From: Bosea sp. ANAM02
GTDB lineage: Bacteria > Pseudomonadota > Alphaproteobacteria > Rhizobiales > Beijerinckiaceae
DNA: 64,000 bases
Assembly: GCF_011764485.1 (NCBI RefSeq)
Contig: NZ_AP022848.1
Coordinates: 3,872,001-3,936,000 of the forward strand
Reading direction: 5' to 3'
Shown here: one piece after another, positions 1 to 8,508 of the stretch
Position numbering within the stretch: the stretch's first letter is position 1
How the letters are laid out: the number at the start of each line of letters is the position of its first letter
Made by a program: the position numbers and the translations under genes
The notes under the pieces: model-generated
Seen by the model: the letters and a program-made list of their open reading frames with translations, nothing else
What the model was told of the DNA's origin: nothing
Database searches by the model: none

Positions 1-96
1 GACATCGCCGCCGCCATCGTCACCAAGCTGACCGGTCAGGCTCCCAGCGCCAGCGAGGCGTCGGCGGCCGTCGACCAGGCCCTGACGCGCGGCTGA
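1..96 (+). CDS. ATP synthase F0 subunit B' (C-terminal end only)
   Basis: The window opens inside an open frame whose last 31 residues read DIAAAIVTKLTGQAPSASEA and onward to a TGA. This resembles the C-terminus of the second b-type stalk subunit (B') that photosynthetic and rhizobial alphaproteobacteria encode directly before subunit b. The following gene is a clear subunit b and begins 11 bases later, which supports the call. B' pairs with b to form the peripheral stalk that holds F1 against the rotating ring at the inner membrane. The identification rests on context more than on this short tail; the start lies outside the window. Confidence 0.75.
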   Translation, partial: DIAAAIVTKLTGQAPSASEASAAVDQALTRG

Positions 97-107
97 GGAG
101 AGTTCAG

Positions 108-584
108 ATGGATACTTTCTGGGTCGGCGTCGCGCTCGTCATCTTCCTGGCCATCCTGGTCAAGTTCGGCGTGCCGGGCGCGATCGTGAAGGCGCTCGAC
201 GCCCGCGGCGAGAAGGTCGCGCAGGAATTGGCGGAAGCCCGCCGCCTGCGCCAGGAGGCCGAGAAGCTCCTCGCCGAGTACGATGCCAAGCGCAAGGCCG
301 CCGAGGCCGAGGCCGCCGAGATCGTCTCCTCCGCCAACGACGAGGCCAAGCGCCTCGCGGCGGAAGCCGAGGCCAAGCTCGCCGATTTCGTCGCCCGCCG
401 CACCAAGGCGGCCGAGGAGAAGATCGCCCAGGCCGAGAGCCAGGCCGAGGCCGAGGTTCGCGCCGCGGCTGCGGAGGCCGCCACCAAGGCCGCCGAGACC
501 ATCCTGCGCGGCCAGATGGCCGGCAAGGCCGGCGAAGCCGCCTTCGCTGCGGGGCTGAACGAGATCAAGGCCAAGCTCAACTGA
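108..584 (+). CDS. atpF: ATP synthase F0 subunit b
   Basis: This 158-residue protein is a peripheral stalk subunit of the F-type ATP synthase. Residues about 4-22 (FWVGVALVIFLAILVKFGV) form the single N-terminal membrane anchor, followed by a charged, alanine-rich helical region without proline from about residue 35 to the end, typical of the b-subunit coiled coil. Length matches the family. The start is preceded by GGAGAG. It follows the B' fragment by 11 bases, so this is the end of the F0 operon, and a strong intrinsic terminator follows within 30 bases. The product pairs with B' and binds the F1 delta subunit. Confidence 0.95.
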   Translation: MDTFWVGVALVIFLAILVKFGVPGAIVKALDARGEKVAQELAEARRLRQEAEKLLAEYDAKRKAAEAEAAEIVSSANDEAKRLAAEAEAKLADFVARRTKAAEEKIAQAESQAEAEVRAAAAEAATKAAETILRGQMAGKAGEAAFAAGLNEIKAKLN

Positions 585-609
585 GCTGATCGCGATCGCT
601 ACAACTTAG

Positions 610-638
610 GCGCCGCGCTTTCCCAAGCGCGGCGCTTT
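610..638 (+). terminator. Rho-independent terminator of the F0 operon
   Basis: A perfect 11-base-pair stem (610-620 with 625-635) encloses a TCCC loop and is followed by TTTC. It lies 26 bases after the atpF stop codon, on the correct strand to end the ATP synthase transcript. Confidence 0.85.
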
Positions 639-725
639 CATTTGCAGTTGATAGACCCGTGCGTCTGCACAGCCCTTCCGGGGCGCCCCACAGGGCCGAG
701 CCCGGACTCCAGGAACGCGCCGCCC

Positions 726-812
726 CGTTATGGTCGGCCTCATGCCGACCATAACGTCTTCTTCCAGGGCAATGTTCAAGACGTGGATGCTCGCCGCAGG
801 GGCGAGCATGAC
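726..812. repeat. Dispersed palindromic intergenic repeat, family R4, copy 1
   Basis: Positions 726-738 and 744-756 form a perfect 13-bp stem around a 5-base loop. A second pair of arms follows: ACGTCTTC near 753 and AAGACGTGGATGC near 778, ending GGGGCGAGCATGAC. The same order of blocks (ATGGT, CCGACCAT, ACGTCTTCC, CAAGACGTGGATG, GGGCGAGCATGAC) recurs at 50257-50347. It fills most of the 322-base gap between atpF and the L,D-transpeptidase gene, in which I see no gene. The remaining 813-906 shows no recognisable signal. Confidence 0.75.
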
Positions 813-906
813 GATTCTGGAAGAGCGTCGTGCTGGTAGATTCCGGGCTCATTGCAATGTCCCGGAACGACGAGGTGGTATTGCGCCAGCTTGCGATGCA
901 ACGGGT

Positions 907-2166
907 TCAATTGCTGGCGGTCGCCGCGCGAGCCTGGGCATTGTCCGCCGCCGTGATCGGCCCGAAAGCCGGCCGCGGCTGCGGCATGGCGACCGCCTTG
1001 GGCTTGGGCTTGCGCGGCTGGATCGTCGAGGTGACGATGCCCTGCGGCGTGTCGAGCCCGTAGATGTCGTCGCGGAACTGGACCTGCCCGTCTGCACCCT
1101 GCCAGCCGGTCAGGTAGACCCAGGCGACAGGAACCTGCTTCTTCAGCGCGATGTTCTTGCGCTCGCCCTTGGCGATCTCGTCCTCGATGCCCTGACGGGT
1201 CCACTCCGAGCCTTCCAGCAGCCAGGCCGCGAGATCACGCACGCCCTCGATACGGGCGCAGCCGGAAGAGTTGAAGCGCACGTCGTTGCGGAACAGCGTC
1301 TTCTTCGGCGTGTCGTGCATATAGACCGCGTCGCCGTTGGGCATATCGATCTTGAGCTGGCCGAGCGAGTTGGTCAGCCCCGGCTCCTGGCGCACATAGA
1401 AATAGGGGTTCTTCAGGGTCGACCAGTTGACGCTCGCGGGGTCGATTTCCTTGTTCTCGGCGCCGAGCAGCTTCATGTTCGACTTGGCGATGAAGCCCGG
1501 ATCCTTGCGCATATGCGGGATGATGTCGGCCTTGACGATCGACATCGGCACCGTCCAGTACGGATTCAGGTTGACCGAGGAGATATTGGCCTGGATCACC
1601 GGCGAGGGCCGGTCCGGCCGGCCGACGATGGCGAGATGGCGCTGGGCGACCGTGCCGTTCTCGACAGCCTCGACGCTGGCGCCGGGAATGTTCACCACGA
1701 CATAGCGACTGGCGAAATTGAAGCCGTTGCCCTTGAGCCGCTCCAGCGTCGCAGTGAGCTGGTTCAGGCGCAGTTCGACCGGCGTGTTCATCGCCTTGAA
1801 GGTCAGGCGGCCGACCGTGCCGAGATCCGACAGGCCATGCCGACGCTGGAAACGCTTCACCGCCTCGGTCACGTTGGCATCGTAGACGTCGCCCGGCATG
1901 GCCTCGGGCGCGAGATCGCCGCTGGCGAGCAGGCGCTGCTTCAGCGCGGCGACGTCGGGCCCCTGCGAATCCGGCTTCAGGGCCGTGACGCTCGACGGCA
2001 CCTTGGGCCAGCCGCCGCGATTGGCGACGTCCTCATGGGCGATCAGCGCTTCGAGCGTGCGGTCATAGGTGTTCGGGCCGTAACTCGGCTCGTTGGCACG
2101 CACGAGCGCGGTCGAGGCCAGCAGAGCAGCAGCCGCAACAGCGAGGATGGAGGGACGCGCAGACAT
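907..2166 (-). CDS. L,D-transpeptidase (YkuD/YcbB type) with peptidoglycan-binding domain
   Basis: This 419-residue exported protein probably makes 3-3 cross-links in peptidoglycan or anchors proteins to it. An N-terminal signal peptide (residues 1-24, ending ALVRA) leads into a peptidoglycan-binding domain with the DSQGPDVAALKQRLLASG repeat at about 65-130. The catalytic YkuD domain carries the conserved histidine in YMHDTPKKTLF and the nucleophile in NSSGCARIEG (Cys near residue 300), followed by a proline-rich tail. The size and order of domains fit the large LdtD-like class. It is a single gene, transcribed away from atpF's terminator in convergent fashion. The exact paralog and bond made cannot be told from sequence. 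Confidence 0.9.
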   Translation of the reverse strand: MSARPSILAVAAAALLASTALVRANEPSYGPNTYDRTLEALIAHEDVANRGGWPKVPSSVTALKPDSQGPDVAALKQRLLASGDLAPEAMPGDVYDANVTEAVKRFQRRHGLSDLGTVGRLTFKAMNTPVELRLNQLTATLERLKGNGFNFASRYVVVNIPGASVEAVENGTVAQRHLAIVGRPDRPSPVIQANISSVNLNPYWTVPMSIVKADIIPHMRKDPGFIAKSNMKLLGAENKEIDPASVNWSTLKNPYFYVRQEPGLTNSLGQLKIDMPNGDAVYMHDTPKKTLFRNDVRFNSSGCARIEGVRDLAAWLLEGSEWTRQGIEDEIAKGERKNIALKKQVPVAWVYLTGWQGADGQVQFRDDIYGLDTPQGIVTSTIQPRKPKPKAVAMPQPRPAFGPITAADNAQARAATASN

Positions 2167-2297
2167 GAAAACCCCCGGGCCGCACAGAGCGGCACCGGGG
2201 GATCATTCCGCGACATGGTCAAGGAATGCTTAAGAAGCGATCGCTGTCCTTCACCATGCTGACGAACGCCGTCAGCGGTGGGGGCCGTGGCACATTT

Positions 2298-2423
2298 GTC
2301 ATTCCGGGGCTTCGCGCAGCGAAGAACCCGGAACCCACGAACAGGCGTCACGGCAAGAATATTCGATCGGGCTCACCCGGTCGTGGGTTCCGGGTTCGGC
2401 CCTGCGGGCCGCCCCGGAATGAC
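2298..2423. repeat. Dispersed palindromic repeat, family R1, copy 1
   Basis: The element starts GTCATTCCGGGGC and ends GCCCCGGAATGAC, with nested inner arms AACCCGGAACCCACGA and TCGTGGGTTCCGGGTT around a variable centre. It can fold as one long interrupted hairpin. It ends eight bases from the gcvPB stop codon, so it may act as a 3' boundary for the gcv transcript. Related copies are at 22155-22283 and 29307-29435. Confidence 0.85.
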
Positions 2424-2431
2424 AGCGGCTC

Positions 2432-4003
2432 TCACTCAGCCGCCTTGGCGGGGGCCGGCTTTTCCCATTTCAGCACCGGCGAACGGGCGGCGCGGGTCTC
2501 GTCGAGGCGGCGGATCGGGGCGTGGTGCGGGGCGCTGGTGAAGCGCTCCTTGTCATTGCCCTTGGCCGCAATGGCGAGGTCGCGCAGCGTCGCGATGAAG
2601 AGATCGAGCGCCGCCTTCGATTCCGACTCGGTCGGCTCGATCAGCATGGCGCCATGGACGACGAGCGGGAAATAGACCGTCATCGGGTGGTAGCCCTCGT
2701 CGATCATCGCCTTGGCGAAATCGAGCGTCGAGACCCCCGAGCCCTTCAGCCATTCGTCGTCGAACAGCACCTCGTGCATCGACGGGTGGTCCGGGAAGGG
2801 CAGCGACATCAGGTCGGCGAGCCCGGCGCGGATGTAGTTCGCGTTCAGCACCGCGTCCTCGGAGGCCTGGCGCATGCCGTCCGAGCCGTGGCTCAGCATG
2901 TAGGCCAAAGCGCGGACATACATGCCCATCTGGCCGTGGAAGGCGGTCATGCGGCCGAAGGGCTGATTGCCCGCCGGGGACTCGCCGCGCGACTCCACCA
3001 GATGCGGCCTGTCGTTCTCGACATGGATGAAGGGCACCGGCGCGAAGGGGGCCAGACGCTCGGAGAGCACGACCGGGCCGGCACCGGGACCGCCGCCGCC
3101 ATGGGGCGTCGAGAAGGTCTTGTGCAGGTTGATATGCATCGCGTCGACGCCGAGATCGCCCGGACGCGCCTTGCCGACGATGGCGTTGAAGTTGGCGCCG
3201 TCGCAGTAGAAATAGGCGCCGGCCTCATGCATCGCTGCGGCGATCTCGACGATCTCAGGCTCGAAGATGCCGCAGGTGTTGGGATTGGTCAGCATGATCG
3301 CGGCGATATCCGGCCCGAGCAGGGCCTTGACGTCCTCGACCGCGACGGTGCCGTCCGGACGGGCCGGAACCGCCTTCACCGAGAAGCCGATCAGGGCCGC
3401 CGTCGCCGGATTGGTGCCGTGGGCCGATTCGGGAACGAGCACGACATTGCGGGTCGCACCCTCGCCCTTGGCGGCGATCGCGGCCTTGATCGCCATCATG
3501 CCGCAAGCCTCGCCATGAGCGCCGGCCTTCGGAGAGAGGGCCACGGCCGGCATGCCGGTCAGCGTCATCAGGTAGCGGGCGAGCTCCAGCATCAGGTCGA
3601 GCGCGCCGGGCACGGTCGATGTCGGCTGCAGCGGATGCACGTCGGAGAAGCCCGGAAGTCGCGCCATCTTCTCGTTGAGGCGGGCATTGTGCTTCATCGT
3701 GCAGGATCCGAGCGGGAAGAGCCCGGTATCGATGCCGTAGTTCTTCTGGCTGAGGCGCACATAGTGGCGCATCGTCTCGGGCTCGGAGAGGCCGGGCAGG
3801 CCGATCTCGCCCTGGCGGGCATGCTTGCCCAGCCGCGACTTGAACGGCGCCGGCTTGTCGATGTCGACGCCGGTCGCCTCATGATGGCCGATCTCGAAAA
3901 TCAGCGGCTCGACCTGCTGCAGCGCCTTGTTGCCGGTGAAGGTGGCGTGCTCGGCATGAGCGGCCTCGCCGGCCTGGGTGGGACGTCCCTGACGGTTCAG
4001 CAT
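2432..4003 (-). CDS. gcvPB: Glycine dehydrogenase (decarboxylating) subunit 2
   Basis: This is the PLP-binding half of the two-gene P-protein of the glycine cleavage system. The P-protein decarboxylates glycine and passes the aminomethyl group to lipoyl-GcvH. The PLP lysine is Lys295 in NLHKTFSTPHGGGGPG, and conserved blocks such as PLGSCTMKHNAR and SAHGTNPATAA are intact. The length of 523 residues is normal for subunit 2. I start it at the ATG at 4003, which overlaps the gcvPA stop as TGATG and implies translational coupling; a GTG one codon upstream is possible. It is the last gene of the riboswitch-controlled gcvT-H-PA-PB operon. Confidence 0.97.
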   Translation of the reverse strand: MLNRQGRPTQAGEAAHAEHATFTGNKALQQVEPLIFEIGHHEATGVDIDKPAPFKSRLGKHARQGEIGLPGLSEPETMRHYVRLSQKNYGIDTGLFPLGSCTMKHNARLNEKMARLPGFSDVHPLQPTSTVPGALDLMLELARYLMTLTGMPAVALSPKAGAHGEACGMMAIKAAIAAKGEGATRNVVLVPESAHGTNPATAALIGFSVKAVPARPDGTVAVEDVKALLGPDIAAIMLTNPNTCGIFEPEIVEIAAAMHEAGAYFYCDGANFNAIVGKARPGDLGVDAMHINLHKTFSTPHGGGGPGAGPVVLSERLAPFAPVPFIHVENDRPHLVESRGESPAGNQPFGRMTAFHGQMGMYVRALAYMLSHGSDGMRQASEDAVLNANYIRAGLADLMSLPFPDHPSMHEVLFDDEWLKGSGVSTLDFAKAMIDEGYHPMTVYFPLVVHGAMLIEPTESESKAALDLFIATLRDLAIAAKGNDKERFTSAPHHAPIRRLDETRAARSPVLKWEKPAPAKAAE

Positions 4004-5343
4004 CACAGCACCTCCACGAGCGCCGCCACGAGGGCCGCCCGGTCTTCATCGGTATTCACCTCGGTCGAGGCGATGATCAGCAGGTCGTCGAGCCCGGCCC
4101 TGGGGAGGAGCCGCGAGACGGGCACGCCGGCCAGGATGCCCTTGGCGGCGAGCACTTCGACGACCTCGGCCGCCGGCTTCTTCAGCTTCACGGTGAACTC
4201 GTTGAAGAAACTGTCGTTGAGCACGGTCACGCCCTCGACGCCGGCGAGCGCGTCTGCGAGCCTCACGGCATTGGCGTGGTTCACCTCTGCAAGACGGGCG
4301 AGGCCGGCCTGGCCGAGCAGCGTCATGTGGATGGTGAAGGCCAGCACGCAGAGGCCGGAATTGGTGCAGATGTTCGAGGTCGCCTTGTCGCGGCGGATAT
4401 GCTGCTCGCGGGTCGAGAGCGTCAGCACGAAGCCGCGCTGGCCGGTGGAATCGACCGTCTCGCCGCAGAGCCGGCCCGGCATCTGGCGGATATATTTCGA
4501 CTTGGCGGCGAAAAGGCCGACATAGGGGCCGCCGAAGTTCAGGGCGTTGCCGATCGACTGGCCCTCGCCGACGACGATATCGGCATCCTGCGCACCGGGA
4601 GGCACGACGGCGCCGAGCGAGACGACCTCGGTGAAGACCGCGATCAGCAGCGCGCCGTGGGCATGGGCCTTCTCCGCGATCGGCTTGAGGTCGCGCAGAT
4701 TGCCGAACACGTCCGGGGACTGGACGACGACGCAGGAGGTGCTGTCGTCGATCTGGGAAAGGATGTCCTCTTGGGCCGAGACGTCGGGCTTCAGGACCAC
4801 GACCTCGTCATTGGCCATCTCGGAGAGGGTCTCGACGACCGCGGTGTAGTGCGGATGCAGGCCGCCGGAGAGCACCGCCTTGCGGCGCCTGGTGACGCGA
4901 TGCGCCATCAGCACGGCTTCGCCAGTGCCGGTCGAACCGTCATACATCGAGGCGTTGGCGACCTCCATGCCGGTCAGCGCGGCGACCTGGGTCTGGAACT
5001 CGAAGAGATATTGCAGCGTGCCCTGCGCGATCTCGGGCTGGTAAGGCGTGTAGCTGGTCAGGAATTCCGAGCGCTGGATCAGGTGATCGACCGTCGCCGG
5101 GACATGGTGCTTGTAGGCGCCGGCGCCGACGAAGAAGGGCACGGCGGACGCAGCGGTGTTCTTGCCCGCCATCTTGCCGAGGATGCGCTCGACCTCGAGC
5201 TCGCCCTTGGCGCGGGGCAGGTCGACCGGGGCCTTCAGCAGCTTGTCGGCCGGCACGTCGCTGAACAGCGCGTCGACATCGGAGACGCCGATCCGCGCGA
5301 GCATGTCCTCGCGGTCGGTATCGGTGAGCGGGAGATAGCGCAT
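4003..5343 (-). CDS. gcvPA: Glycine dehydrogenase (decarboxylating) subunit 1
   Basis: This 446-residue protein is the partner half of the split P-protein and forms a heterotetramer with GcvPB. It begins [19 protein letters not shown], a typical GcvPA start, and contains [34 protein letters not shown] and the [10 protein letters not shown] block. An upstream in-frame start at 5409 exists, but the extra 22 residues are not family-like. Start choice therefore rests on homology and length. The gene overlaps gcvPB by one base and is separated from gcvH by 159 bases that hold a palindromic element. Confidence 0.96.
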   Translation of the reverse strand: MRYLPLTDTDREDMLARIGVSDVDALFSDVPADKLLKAPVDLPRAKGELEVERILGKMAGKNTAASAVPFFVGAGAYKHHVPATVDHLIQRSEFLTSYTPYQPEIAQGTLQYLFEFQTQVAALTGMEVANASMYDGSTGTGEAVLMAHRVTRRRKAVLSGGLHPHYTAVVETLSEMANDEVVVLKPDVSAQEDILSQIDDSTSCVVVQSPDVFGNLRDLKPIAEKAHAHGALLIAVFTEVVSLGAVVPPGAQDADIVVGEGQSIGNALNFGGPYVGLFAAKSKYIRQMPGRLCGETVDSTGQRGFVLTLSTREQHIRRDKATSNICTNSGLCVLAFTIHMTLLGQAGLARLAEVNHANAVRLADALAGVEGVTVLNDSFFNEFTVKLKKPAAEVVEVLAAKGILAGVPVSRLLPRAGLDDLLIIASTEVNTDEDRAALVAALVEVL

Positions 5344-5364
5344 GGGGTGGTTCCGTTTCGGGGT

Positions 5365-5497
5365 GTCATCCCGTGCGCGCTGCGGCATGGAATGCCGCTG
5401 CGCAGACACGGGATCGTGCGACGGGAAGGCGCCTTGTCCTGAGGGCGGTCCCGCATCTGCGCAGCAGCACTTCGTGCCGCAGCGCGTGCGGGAAGAC
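5365..5497. repeat. Palindromic element inside the gcv operon (R6)
   Basis: Between gcvH and gcvPA lies a GTCATCCCGTGCGCGCTGCGG arm set at the left and CGCAGCGCGTGCGGGAAGAC at the right, with further inner arms (GCTGCGGCA/TGCCGCTGCGCAG and CTGCGCAGCAG/CTTCGTGCCGCAG). The terminal blocks resemble those of the other dispersed repeats here. Its position inside a polycistronic transcript means it would be transcribed and could form a stable RNA structure. Confidence 0.6.
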
Positions 5498-5502
5498 GGC
5501 GA

Positions 5503-5877
5503 TCAGAGCGACTTCACGTAGTCCTGGTACTCGGCCTCGTTCATCAGGGCGTCGAGCTCGCCGGCGTCCTTGATTCTGATCTTCAGGAACCAGCCCTTGC
5601 CGGCCGGGTCCTCGTTGACGGTGCCGGGGGCGGCCTCGAGCTCGCCGTTGACCTCGACGACCTCGCCGGAGACCGGGGCGTAGACCTCGGACGCGGCCTT
5701 CACGCTCTCGACCACCGCGGCTTCGCCGCCCTTGGCCAGCGCCTTGCCCACGGTCGGAAGCTCGACGAAGACGACGTCGCCGAGCTGCGACTGGGCGTAA
5801 TCGGAGATGCCGACGGTGCCGACGTCACCCTCGATGCGGATATATTCGTGGTCCTTGCTGTAGCGGGTCTCGGCCAT
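5503..5877 (-). CDS. gcvH: Glycine cleavage system H protein
   Basis: This 124-residue lipoyl carrier shuttles the aminomethyl group from the P-protein to the T-protein and is re-oxidised by dihydrolipoamide dehydrogenase. The lipoylated lysine is Lys60 in [19 protein letters not shown], and the C-terminal GWFLKIRI block is present. The ATG at 5877 is preceded by a near-perfect CCAGGAGGAAACC ribosome site. It lies 35 bases after gcvT on the same strand, second gene of the operon. Confidence 0.98.
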   Translation of the reverse strand: MAETRYSKDHEYIRIEGDVGTVGISDYAQSQLGDVVFVELPTVGKALAKGGEAAVVESVKAASEVYAPVSGEVVEVNGELEAAPGTVNEDPAGKGWFLKIRIKDAGELDALMNEAEYQDYVKSL

Positions 5878-5912
5878 GGTTTCCTCCTGGCGTCGGTTGT
5901 CTGGGAAAGGGT

Positions 5913-7067
5913 TCAGCGCTTGTAGCCGTTCGGCACGAAGGGCATCGTCGCCACGACGGCCGGCAGCGGCTTTCCGCGCACGATCAGGTTGAGCTGCGTG
6001 CCCGGCGCGGAATGGGCCTTGGCGACATAGCCCATGGCGCAGGGGCCGTTGAGCGTCGGGCCGAATCCGCCCGAGGTCACGACACCGATCACCTCGCCCT
6101 CGGGCGTCGCGATCTCGGTGCCCTCGCGGGCCGGAGCGCGGCCCTCGGGCTTCAGGCCGACGCGGATGCGCGAGACACCCTCGGCCAGCTCGCGCTGGAC
6201 GCGCGCCGCACCGGGGAAGCCCCCCTCCTCGCGGCGGCGCTTCTGGATCGACCAGTTCAGCGCGGCCTCGACCGGCGAGGTCGTGGTGTCGATGTCGTGG
6301 CCGTAGAGGCACAGGCCGGCTTCGAGACGCAGCGAATCACGGGCGCCGAGACCGATCGGCTTGACGCTGCCGTCGAGCAGCAGCGTGTCCCAGATCTCGC
6401 CGATCCTGTCGGCTGCGGCAGAGATCTCGTAGCCGTCCTCGCCGGTATAGCCGGAGCGGCTGACATTGGCCTTGATACCGGCGACCTTCATGGTGCGCGA
6501 GGACATGAAGCCCATTTCGGCGGCTTCCGGAGCGATCTTCGCGAGTGCCGCCTCGGCGCCCGGGCCCTGCAGCGCGATCAGGCCGCGATGCTCGGCCTTG
6601 ATGAGCTTCACATTGGCCGGCAGGCGCGCCTCGATATGGGCGTAGTCGGCATCCTTGCAGGCGGCGTTGACGACGACATAAAGCGCACCGTCCTCGTCGG
6701 GATCGATCGAGCGCGTCACCATCAGGTCGTCGAGGATGCCGCCCTCCTCGTTGAGGAGCTGCGAGTAGCGCTGCTTGCCGGGGGCGAGATTGACGATATC
6801 GGCGGGGATCAGCGCTTCGAGCGCCTTCGCCGTGGTCTCGTGATCGGGGCCGATCAGGAAGCACTGGCCCATATGCGAGACGTCGAAGAGCCCGGCCTTC
6901 TCCCGCGTCCAGTTATGCTCGGTCAGGATGCCGGCGGGATACTGCACCGGCATGTCGTAGCCGGCGAAGGGCACCATGCGGGCGCCGAGCGCGACATGGC
7001 GCGCATGCAGCGGGGTCTTCAGCGGCGCGGCCGCGCCGGCGGTATCGTTATCGGCCTCGGCAGCCAT
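5913..7067 (-). CDS. gcvT: Aminomethyltransferase (glycine cleavage T protein)
   Basis: This 384-residue enzyme releases ammonia and transfers the methylene group from aminomethyl-GcvH to tetrahydrofolate. Family blocks include [57 protein letters not shown] and [18 protein letters not shown], in the usual order, with the barrel-like C-terminal domain from about residue 285. The start at 7067 follows a strong GGGAGGGG site. It is the first gene of the operon and its leader carries a tandem glycine riboswitch, so expression should respond to glycine. Confidence 0.97.
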   Translation of the reverse strand: MAAEADNDTAGAAAPLKTPLHARHVALGARMVPFAGYDMPVQYPAGILTEHNWTREKAGLFDVSHMGQCFLIGPDHETTAKALEALIPADIVNLAPGKQRYSQLLNEEGGILDDLMVTRSIDPDEDGALYVVVNAACKDADYAHIEARLPANVKLIKAEHRGLIALQGPGAEAALAKIAPEAAEMGFMSSRTMKVAGIKANVSRSGYTGEDGYEISAAADRIGEIWDTLLLDGSVKPIGLGARDSLRLEAGLCLYGHDIDTTTSPVEAALNWSIQKRRREEGGFPGAARVQRELAEGVSRIRVGLKPEGRAPAREGTEIATPEGEVIGVVTSGGFGPTLNGPCAMGYVAKAHSAPGTQLNLIVRGKPLPAVVATMPFVPNGYKR

Positions 7068-7098
7068 GGCATGCCCCTCCCAGAGTCAAGCGCAAGCC

Positions 7099-7116
7099 CC
7101 GGACGATAGTGTCCGG
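7099..7116 (-). promoter_or_regulatory. Hairpin between riboswitch and gcvT start (possible expression platform)
   Basis: Read on the minus strand, CCGGAC and GTCCGG pair around a CTATC-containing loop just downstream of the second aptamer and about 30 bases before the gcvT start codon. There is no U-tract after it, so it is not an obvious intrinsic terminator. It may be part of the platform that changes ribosome access or stabilises the leader; this is inference. Confidence 0.4.
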
Positions 7117-7117
7117 A

Positions 7118-7313
7118 ACGCGCCCCCTCTGTCTCGGCACCTGAGAGATTTCCCCGCCCGACCCATGAGATCGGACGAGTTACACCCGTCGGTGGGCGGG
7201 CATCGCTGCCCGCCGCTTTCCAGAGCGCCAAATCCCCAGCGGCCCTTTTGCCTGAGCGTTTCCGGGGCGGTTGCGCCTTCGGCGCCGGGCCCGAAGCCCG
7301 GTCTCTCCCGCGG
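7118..7313 (-). promoter_or_regulatory. Tandem glycine riboswitch (two aptamers)
   Basis: On the minus strand the first aptamer reads GGGAGAGACC, then GCCGAAGGCGCAA, CCGGAAACGCTCAGGCAAAA and a closing CGCTCTGGAAAGCG. The second aptamer has CACCGACGGGTGTAA, GAAATCTCTCAGGTGCCGA and GACAGAGGGGG. These are the conserved cores of the gcvT-type glycine aptamer in canonical order, separated by a short linker. The element lies directly upstream of gcvT and on its strand. Bases 7314-7396 beyond it presumably hold the promoter, but I cannot identify -35/-10 boxes. Confidence 0.95.
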
Positions 7314-7396
7314 GGATATGCGGCTTCGGCACAGATACAAGACGCGCCGGGCGAGTCAATCGGCGCGCCGTCGTCTTTCACGGCAAAGCTGTTTTA

Positions 7397-7993
7397 TCAG
7401 CGGCGCCTGCGCGCCGGCGCGGCAGCCCCGCCGCCGAGCCCCACGAAGATTTCGATATCGCCCTGGCCGGCCGGCACCAGAATGCCATCCTCGACATGGG
7501 TGAAATCGGCGCCGCTCTGGCCCGACGGAATCGCCGCGCCGACACGCGCGCTGCGCTTGCCGATGACCTTGTTGGCACGGGTGACGGTGGTGGTCAGGGT
7601 CGCGCCGTAATTGCCCGGCGTGCCGGCCGGGCCGAGCAGCACCCTGCCCTCGACGCCGACCTTGAGGGTGAAGGCACCGCCGCCCGTCGTCGTGCACTGG
7701 CGCGCGACGTCGGTGATCGAGATCTGGTAGCGCAGGCCGCTCGAATCCTGCCCCGACTGCGCACGGATCGCGGCGCCGCCATCGGAGACGATGACCTCCG
7801 GGCAGACCAGAGGCCCATCCTCGTCGTCCTTCGGCAACTGGTCTGCCGGCGGGGGCGTGGTGGACTGGAACATGATGACGTTGAGCGCGGTGTTGCCCGC
7901 CGACGAGGACGAGCCCGAGCCGCAGCCGGCAAGGCCGAGGCACAGCAGCGGCAAGGCGAGCCAGCGGCCCTGACGAAGAGTGTGATCGATCAC
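7397..7993 (-). CDS. Predicted lipoprotein, function unknown
   Basis: The 198-residue product starts (GTG) MIDHTLRQGRWLALPLLCLG and has a convincing lipobox, LAGC, near residue 24, followed by a serine-rich linker. It should be an outer-membrane or periplasmic lipoprotein. A domain with CPEVIV and RQCTTTGGGAFTLKVGVEGR follows, then beta-rich sequence; I cannot name the fold. Its start overlaps the stop of the IalB-like gene as GTGA, so the two are translationally coupled and probably act together in the envelope. A longer frame upstream of the GTG runs antisense-free but out of register with the IalB gene and is not used. Confidence 0.8.
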   Translation of the reverse strand: MIDHTLRQGRWLALPLLCLGLAGCGSGSSSSAGNTALNVIMFQSTTPPPADQLPKDDEDGPLVCPEVIVSDGGAAIRAQSGQDSSGLRYQISITDVARQCTTTGGGAFTLKVGVEGRVLLGPAGTPGNYGATLTTTVTRANKVIGKRSARVGAAIPSGQSGADFTHVEDGILVPAGQGDIEIFVGLGGGAAAPARRRR

Positions 7994-8508
7994 GGCAGCG
8001 CCTCCACGCCCTGGCCGAAGCCGTTGAGGGAGACAGGCACGCCTACCCCCTCTTCCGGCGTCTGGAATACGATGAAGGTCGCGCTCTTGCCGCCCTTGAG
8101 CTGGCCCAGCAGGGTGTCGTCCATGACGACCTCCGCCACGCAACCGGTGGTCAGGCAGCGCACGAAGCCGGCGCGGCCGATATCCTTGTCGTCGATCTTG
8201 AGGCCGAGGCCCGAGGGCAGCAGCACGCCGAGCGGGGCGACGACACGCAGCAGCCGGCTCTTCTGGTCCGCCGTCTTGAGCACGATGACGAGGAGCGTCA
8301 GATTCGGCCGGTCCTCGGCCGCGACGTTCTGGACGAGCGCGCATTGCTCGGCCTTGGCGCCCGGCGGCACCTCGCAGCGCATCTGCCAGTCGCCATGTGT
8401 GGAGCGCACCGCGCCCTGCGCGAAAGCGGAGCCGGCGGCGAGGCTTGTCCCCATGAGCGCCAGCGCCAGCGCGCCCAACGCTCCGATGATCCTCATCATC
8501 CCTGCCAT
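7990..8508 (-). CDS. Invasion-associated locus B (IalB) family protein
   Basis: This 172-residue exported protein has a signal peptide ending ALMGTSLAAGSAFAQ, then the IalB-like pattern: HGDWQMRCE, QCALVQ, VAPLGVLLPSGLGLKID, VRCLTTGCVAEVVMDD, and GKSATFIVFQTPEEG. Four cysteines could form two disulfides, as is common in the family. IalB proteins are periplasmic or surface proteins widespread in rhizobia, with a role in host cell entry shown only for Bartonella; most free-living members have no known function. MRIIGAL (third codon onward) could be the true start. It is coupled to the downstream lipoprotein gene. Confidence 0.88.
   Translation of the reverse strand: MAGMMRIIGALGALALALMGTSLAAGSAFAQGAVRSTHGDWQMRCEVPPGAKAEQCALVQNVAAEDRPNLTLLVIVLKTADQKSRLLRVVAPLGVLLPSGLGLKIDDKDIGRAGFVRCLTTGCVAEVVMDDTLLGQLKGGKSATFIVFQTPEEGVGVPVSLNGFGQGVEALP

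Noticed and set aside
2522..4525. A 667-residue plus-strand frame
   Set aside because: It is the antisense of gcvPB and gcvPA, both clear by homology.
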